DNA from: Clostridiales bacterium | Lineage (GTDB): Bacteria > Bacillota > Clostridia > Oscillospirales > Acutalibacteraceae | DNA: 8,095 nucleotides | Reading direction: 5' to 3' | NCBI GenBank assembly: GCA_019415925.1 | Contig: DXYG01000099.1 | Coordinates: forward strand, 1-8,095 | Part shown: piece by piece, positions 4,977 through 8,095 of the stretch | Position numbering within the stretch: the first letter of the stretch is position 1 | How the letters are laid out: every line of letters begins with the position of its first letter | The notes under the pieces: model-generated | The model's database searches: none | The model's input: the letters and a program-made list of their open reading frames with translations, nothing else | Told to the model about the DNA's origin: nothing | Program-made: the position numbers and the translations under genes

Positions 4977-6878
4977 TTACTCCGAAAGCTCCTCCCAGAT
5001 TAAATACTGCTCTTCCTGTTCCTGCTGAAGCTGTTCAAGTTTATTCGTAAGCTCTATGAGCTTTTCGTAATCTGCAACAACTTCCTCGCTTGAAAGCAAA
5101 GCCTGCGTTTTTTCGATTTCTCCGTCAAGCCTTTCAATCTCGGATTCTGCCTTCCTGAGCCTTGTTTTGCGCTTTCTTTCTTCGCTCTGCTTCTGTTTTT
5201 GCAGAAAGTAGTCATTCTGCGGTTTTTCTTTATTTATAGCCGTTTTTTCGGCTTTTGCTTCGCCGATTTCCGATTTTGTGCGTTCAAGATAATAGTCGTA
5301 GTTGCCAAGGTACTCCGTTACTCCGTCAGGCGTCATAACAAGCACACGGTCTGCAAGCTTGTTTATAAAATAACGGTCGTGGCTGATAATCAACAGCGTT
5401 CCGCCGTACTCCTTAAGCGTGTTTTCAAGCTCCTCACGAGATGAAGAATCAAGGTGGTTTGTCGGCTCGTCAAGGAGCAGGAAGTTGCCGCCCTTGAGCA
5501 TAAGTTTTAAAAGTGAAATTCTCGCTCTTTCGCCGCCGCTCATTTTTGAAAGAGGCTTGAAAACCTCATCACCCCTGAACAAAAACGACGCCATTGCACT
5601 TCTGATTTCAGTCTGTGTCATATTCGGGAACGTATCCCACACCTCGTCAATCGCCGTTTTGCTCAAATCAAGATTCTGCTGCATCTGGTCAAAATATCCG
5701 ACCGTCACGTTTGCACCGTAGTCATATTCACCGCTGTCCTGCGGACACTTGCCCGTCAGAATCTTAAAAAGCGTTGTCTTGCCGCAGCCGTTTGCGCCGA
5801 GAATGAAAACTCTTTCACCTTTTCTGATATGTATGTCAACATTTTTAAATAAATGCTTTTCACCGAATGATTTTGCAAGTCCTCTGCAAATCAATACGTC
5901 GTTTCCGCTTTCGCACTTCGGCTCAAAGTGCATATGCATTGTTTCAAGCTCGCTGTCGGGAGTAACAAGCTGAGCCTTTATTCTGTCGGCTTCCTTTTGC
6001 TTGCTCGCCGCAGTAATGAAGTTATGCTCACGTCCCCAACGTTTCTGCTGTTCAACAATCCCCTCAATGCGCTTGATTTCCTTTATATCGTTCTCGTACT
6101 TGTTTTTCAGCGACTCGTTGTACGCCTTTTTCTTTTCGATAAACTCAGAATATGCGCCCTTGTAGCACATTGTTCGGTTGTGCTCAAGCTCAATCGTCTT
6201 GTTCGTCACCTTGTCAAGAAAATAACGGTCGTGGCTGATGATTATCATTGCGCCCTTGAAGTCACGCAAAAAGCCCTCAAGCCAGTTTACCGAGCCTATG
6301 TCAAGGTGGTTTGTCGGCTCGTCAAGCAGCAGCATATTGCTCTGCGAAAGCAAAAGCTTTGCAAGGCAGAGCTTTGAACGCTGACCTCCGCTTAAACTGC
6401 CGACAGGCATTGTAAAGTCGGACTCCTTAAAGCCGAGTCCCAGAAGTGCCGAGCGAGTGCGGCTTTTGTATGTAAGACCTCCGAGATTTTCAAAGCTTTC
6501 AATCAGGTGCGTCTGCCTTTCGACAAGCTTATTGAGGTCGCCGTTTTTATTGTCAATGTCATTTGTAACGGCTGAAATTTCCTTTTCCATATCTGCAAGG
6601 TGGTCGAAAACCGACAACAGCTCGCTGTAAACGTCAATTCTCGGATTGTTGCAGGCGTGCTGTTCCATATAGCCTATACGGGTGTTCTTTTCAAAAGTGA
6701 CAGTTCCCGAGGTGGGAGAGATTTCGCTGTTGAGAATTTTAAAAAGGGTAGTCTTGCCAACGCCGTTTGCACCGATAAAGCCGACCTTGTCGTTGTTTTC
6801 AATATCGAAAGAAACGTCTGTAAAAAGATTTCGCTCGATAAATGTCATTGTAAGATTGCGCACGGATAACGCAGGCAT
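4977..6878 (-). CDS. ABC-F family ATPase (ribosome-associated, two nucleotide-binding domains)
   Basis: 633 residues with two ABC cassettes and no membrane segment, which defines the ABC-F (EttA/Uup/YdiF-like) class; members bind the ribosomal E site and ease stalling or, in some cases, protect from antibiotics. Cassette 1: Walker A GANGVGKTT 36-44, signature LSGGQ 162-166, Walker B LLLDEPTNHLD 183-193 with catalytic Glu187, H-loop His216. Linker (about 240-325) is the charged helical P-site-tRNA interaction region (WGREHNF at 281-287). Cassette 2: Walker A GANGCGKTT 361-369, signature MSGGE 446-450, Walker B with Glu471, H-loop His500. The C-terminal extension (about 535-630) is Lys/Glu-rich coiled coil, as in YdiF/Uup types. 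Start: ATG at 6878, 4 nt after AGGGGTGA (6890-6883). Probably co-transcribed with the DUF5658-like gene 38 bp upstream. Whether it confers resistance cannot be told from the sequence. Confidence 0.95.
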   Translation of the reverse strand: MPALSVRNLTMTFIERNLFTDVSFDIENNDKVGFIGANGVGKTTLFKILNSEISPTSGTVTFEKNTRIGYMEQHACNNPRIDVYSELLSVFDHLADMEKEISAVTNDIDNKNGDLNKLVERQTHLIESFENLGGLTYKSRTRSALLGLGFKESDFTMPVGSLSGGQRSKLCLAKLLLSQSNMLLLDEPTNHLDIGSVNWLEGFLRDFKGAMIIISHDRYFLDKVTNKTIELEHNRTMCYKGAYSEFIEKKKAYNESLKNKYENDIKEIKRIEGIVEQQKRWGREHNFITAASKQKEADRIKAQLVTPDSELETMHMHFEPKCESGNDVLICRGLAKSFGEKHLFKNVDIHIRKGERVFILGANGCGKTTLFKILTGKCPQDSGEYDYGANVTVGYFDQMQQNLDLSKTAIDEVWDTFPNMTQTEIRSAMASFLFRGDEVFKPLSKMSGGERARISLLKLMLKGGNFLLLDEPTNHLDSSSREELENTLKEYGGTLLIISHDRYFINKLADRVLVMTPDGVTEYLGNYDYYLERTKSEIGEAKAEKTAINKEKPQNDYFLQKQKQSEERKRKTRLRKAESEIERLDGEIEKTQALLSSEEVVADYEKLIELTNKLEQLQQEQEEQYLIWEELSE

Positions 6879-6882
6879 AAAG

Positions 6883-6890
6883 TCACCCCT
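6883..6890 (-). promoter_or_regulatory. ABC-F ribosome binding site that decides the start
   Basis: AGGGGTGA, a near match to the extended AGGAGGTGA, lies 4 nt before ATG at 6878. An upstream in-frame TTG at 6896 would place this RBS inside the coding region and has no RBS of its own, so it was not used. Confidence 0.75.
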
Positions 6891-6916
6891 TTTCAAATCA
6901 TCTTTACTATTCTACA

Positions 6917-7300
6917 TTAAAAACTTAAAAAGAGCAATACAAAATTGAAAATATGCCAGAGGTTGACGAGTGCGTAAGCGCCGATTCCGATATAAAGCAG
7001 AAGATTTGTAAAAAATCCCTCCTCAACGCCCATAAGCTTGTATACGACCGAGCAGATTATAATTAATACAAGCGGGAGTATACCTTTTACGAGTAACGCT
7101 GACCGGAAGCTGCCTAAAACAGGCTGCATAATCGGGTTAGCCTCATAAAATCTGCCGCTTGCAAGGAGAGCCTGAGTGCAGAACCAGTCGGCAAGATTGA
7201 GAAAGTAGAGGAAAAATATTTTCTGATAAAACGAAAAGCCGTTTGATTTTTTGGATTTATATCTATTCTGATAACTTTCAGCCTTGTTTGCGTAATCCAT
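6917..7300 (-). CDS. Small DUF5658-like integral membrane protein
   Basis: 127 residues. A hydrophilic, Lys-rich N-terminus (1-25) is followed by hydrophobic spans at about 26-46, 68-90 and 97-126. The pattern FLNLADWFCTQ (33-43) then G-R-F-Y-EANP (49-56) then VKGILPL (71-77) resembles the DUF5658 family, in which an NLxD...T...EANP core precedes the second span; this assignment is from memory of the pattern, and the function of the family is unknown to me. Start ATG at 7300 has AAGGAAGG (7312-7305) at good spacing. The ABC-F gene begins 38 bp downstream on the same strand, so the two are likely one transcript. I see no convincing promoter upstream: AT-rich hexamers occur at 7301-7380 but none with a good -35. 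The first 150 bp upstream separate it from the divergent tRNA operon. Confidence 0.8.
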   Translation of the reverse strand: MDYANKAESYQNRYKSKKSNGFSFYQKIFFLYFLNLADWFCTQALLASGRFYEANPIMQPVLGSFRSALLVKGILPLVLIIICSVVYKLMGVEEGFFTNLLLYIGIGAYALVNLWHIFNFVLLFLSF

Positions 7301-7448
7301 AATACCTTCCTTATTTTTGAAATTTTATATAATGATATTATGTGCAGCAGAAAAGATATTATTCAGATTTAGTATTGTAAAAAAGTCAGTTTTTATCGGG
7401 TCTTGCGCAGAACAAAGAAAAAAGTTTAAAAAATTATCAAAAAAAGTG

Positions 7449-7477
7449 TTGACAAAGTCATTTTGTTATGATATATT
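7449..7477 (+). promoter_or_regulatory. sigma-A promoter of the tRNA-Thr/tRNA-Tyr operon
   Basis: A perfect TTGACA (7449-7454), a 17-bp spacer and TATATT (7472-7477, 5 of 6). The region just upstream (about 7418-7447) is A-tract-rich and could act as an UP element, as expected for stable-RNA promoters. The predicted start is about 21 nt before tRNA-Thr. Confidence 0.85.
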
Positions 7478-7505
7478 ATTAGAGCACTCGAAATTACAGA
7501 GATTC

Positions 7506-7581
7506 GCTGGTGTAGCTCAGTTGGTAGAGCAGCTGATTTGTAATCAGCAGGTCGGGGGTTCAAGTCCGTCCACCAGCTCCA
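7506..7581 (+). tRNA. tRNA-Thr, anticodon TGT
   Basis: 76 nt including encoded CCA; reads ACA (and by wobble other ACN) codons. Acceptor GCTGGTG/CACCAGC, discriminator T. D-stem GCTC/GAGC, anticodon stem GCTGA/TCAGC with loop TTTGTAA giving TGT. T-arm GGGGG-TTCAAGT-CCGTC has a G51-G63 mismatch and a G50-T64 wobble, an unusual weak point in an otherwise fully paired molecule. First gene of a two-tRNA operon. Confidence 0.96.
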
Positions 7582-7582
7582 T

Positions 7583-7612
7583 TAAAGCCTACTGTTTAGG
7601 CAGTAGGCTTTA
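7583..7612 (+). other. Hairpin spacer between tRNA-Thr and tRNA-Tyr
   Basis: A perfect 12-bp stem (7583-7594 with 7601-7612, arms TAAAGCCTACTG and CAGTAGGCTTTA) with a 6-base loop starts 2 nt after the tRNA-Thr CCA. Only three T follow, so strong termination is unlikely. It more plausibly guides processing of the precursor or causes partial attenuation before tRNA-Tyr. Confidence 0.7.
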
Positions 7613-7629
7613 CCTATGAAATTGAATAT

Positions 7630-7714
7630 GGGAGAATTCCCGAGTGGCCAAAGGGGGCAGACTGTAAATCTGTTGTCATCGACTTCGGTGGTTCGAATCC
7701 ACCTTCTCCCACCA
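7630..7714 (+). tRNA. tRNA-Tyr, anticodon GTA
   Basis: 85 nt including encoded CCA, a class II tRNA. Acceptor GGGAGAA/TTCTCCC, discriminator A. Anticodon loop CTGTAAA gives GTA. The long variable arm (13 nt, with GTC/GAC pairing) is typical of bacterial tRNA-Tyr. T-arm GGTGG-TTCGAAT-CCACC is fully paired. Second gene of the operon, followed by an intrinsic terminator. Confidence 0.97.
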
Positions 7715-7743
7715 TAATGGTTGTGCAAAAAAGATGTAACCGC

Positions 7744-7773
7744 AAAAAAGTCCGATTTTATCGGGCTTTTTTT
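7744..7773 (+). terminator. Intrinsic terminator of the tRNA-Thr/tRNA-Tyr operon
   Basis: Six A plus GTCCGAT (7744-7756) pair with ATCGGGC plus T tract (7760-7772), including one T-G wobble, around a TTT loop; seven T at 7767-7773. It begins 30 nt after the tRNA-Tyr CCA. Confidence 0.92.
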
Positions 7774-7837
7774 GTTGTATAGCCCGTGATTTTTAGTTAC
7801 AAAACCGTAGATGTATTTTGCCTGTTTCGGCAGTTTT

Positions 7838-7853
7838 GGAGATTCGAACCCCC
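7838..7853 (-). other. tRNA T-arm-like fragment without the rest of a tRNA
   Basis: On the minus strand GGGGGTTCGAATCTCC has the T-loop consensus TTCGAAT flanked by arms that pair at four of five positions. I could find no matching acceptor, D or anticodon arm around it, so this is not a functional tRNA. It may be a remnant of a tRNA 3' end, for example an old integration site, or chance. The rest of 7774-7865 shows nothing else I can name. Confidence 0.4.
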
Positions 7854-7865
7854 GAACATCAACTT

Positions 7866-7894
7866 TTGACCTTTCCCCCATTTTAAAATTTAAT
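7866..7894 (+). promoter_or_regulatory. sigma-A promoter of the leader/CDS at the right end
   Basis: TTGACC (7866-7871, 5 of 6), a 17-bp spacer and TTTAAT (7889-7894, 5 of 6). The predicted start is about 7901, immediately before the first of two strong hairpins and about 120 nt before the start codon at 8023. Confidence 0.65.
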
Positions 7895-7905
7895 ATTGTT
7901 ATAGC

Positions 7906-7939
7906 AGAGTCAATTTTATAGAAATATAGAATTGGCTCT
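7906..7939 (+). terminator. Terminator-like hairpin 1 in the leader of the right-end CDS
   Basis: A continuous 15-bp stem (7906-7920 with 7925-7939, two T-G wobbles) closed by a GAAA tetraloop and followed by TTATTATT. It starts about 5 nt after the predicted transcription start, too early for normal termination, so it may instead be a 5' stabilising element, half of an attenuator or part of a small RNA. Confidence 0.6.
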
Positions 7940-7948
7940 TTTATTATT

Positions 7949-7991
7949 GGCAATCGTTTTAATTTTTTGATTAGAACGGTTGCCTTTTTTT
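7949..7991 (+). terminator. Terminator hairpin 2 in the leader of the right-end CDS
   Basis: GGCAATCGTT (7949-7958) pairs with AACGGTTGCC (7975-7984); pairing extends inward to 14 bp with an 8-base loop. Seven T follow (7985-7991). This is a strong intrinsic terminator located between a promoter and the next start codon 31 nt downstream, so it is either a conditional attenuator or the end of a roughly 90-nt RNA. Confidence 0.75.
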
Positions 7992-8022
7992 ATTTGCAAA
8001 AAATTTGAAAGGAATGATTGAT

Positions 8023-8095
8023 ATGTATTTTACCGACACACCCGAACTCAGGAAGTTTGAAAGAGAGATGCGTCAGAAACCTAATTTTGACAGGC
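8023..8095 (+). CDS. Start of an unidentified CDS, truncated by the window end
   Basis: Only 24 codons are present, encoding MYFTDTPELRKFEREM and then RQKPNFDR, a hydrophilic, charged N-terminus without signal peptide. AAAGGA (8008-8013) lies 9 nt before the ATG; an in-frame ATG at 8014 overlaps the RBS and is unlikely. I do not recognise the family. The gene follows a promoter and a two-hairpin leader, so its expression may be attenuated. Supported by the RBS and an open frame to the end, but the evidence is short. Confidence 0.65.
   Translation, partial: MYFTDTPELRKFEREMRQKPNFDR

Noticed and set aside
6879..6896. TTG start at 6896 for the ABC-F gene
   Set aside because: The strong AGGGGTGA RBS lies between this codon and the ATG at 6878, so translation should start at 6878.
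6909..6940. Separate promoter for the ABC-F gene (TTGCTC-17-TAGAAT)
   Set aside because: Only three of six -35 bases match and it lies inside the end of the upstream gene; too weak to annotate.
7301..7448. Promoter for the DUF5658-like gene
   Set aside because: Several AT-rich -10-like hexamers occur (TATAAA, TAATAT, CATAAT) but none has a -35 with more than three matches at 16-18 bp.
7317..7619. 100-aa plus-strand ORF across the tRNA promoter and tRNA-Thr
   Set aside because: It spans the tRNA promoter and most of tRNA-Thr and has no RBS; it is a chance open frame.
7582..7953. 123-aa minus-strand ORF across tRNA-Tyr
   Set aside because: It reads antisense through tRNA-Tyr and two hairpins (its RRWIRTTEV segment is the translated complement of the tRNA), which is a classic spurious ORF, and it lacks an RBS.

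Overview
The window looks like chromosomal DNA of an anaerobic Clostridia-type Firmicute, most likely an Oscillospiraceae/Ruminococcus-like gut bacterium. The evidence is indirect: moderate G+C genes with AT-rich spacers, strong AGGAG-type ribosome binding sites, sigma-A promoters (TTGACA/TATAAT, 17-bp spacers), tRNA genes with encoded CCA, a Big_2/YARHG lipoprotein, and short GGACACGG...CCGTGTCCCTACG palindromes of a kind I associate with these genomes. No taxonomic marker gene is present, so this is inference.

Layout. 1-309: gene-free, filled with at least five palindromic repeat units. 310-3134 (minus): valS (valyl-tRNA synthetase) with its own promoter, short leader and 3' hairpin. 3166-4197 (minus): a Big_2-Big_2-YARHG putative lipoprotein with its own promoter. 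4261-4728 (plus): a divergent small basic single-membrane-span protein with strong promoter, RBS and terminator; its 3' region carries a 36-bp direct repeat whose two copies bracket the terminator. 4773-4970 (minus): tRNA-Arg(CCG), convergent with the small gene, with a promoter and a bidirectional terminator. 4977-7300 (minus): a DUF5658-like membrane protein followed 38 bp later by an ABC-F ATPase, probably one transcript. 7449-7773 (plus): a promoter-tRNA-Thr(TGT)-hairpin-tRNA-Tyr(GTA)-terminator unit. 7866-8095 (plus): a promoter, two consecutive strong hairpins (the second with a T7 tract) and then the start of a CDS running off the end.

Most of the window is translation-related housekeeping: an aminoacyl-tRNA synthetase, three tRNAs and a ribosome-associated ABC-F protein. 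I see no defence system, CRISPR array, complete mobile element or biosynthetic cluster. The parts least explained by known genes are the palindrome cluster at 17-237, the tRNA-T-arm-like direct repeats around 4579-4762, the orphan small membrane protein, and the tandem-hairpin leader at 7906-7991.
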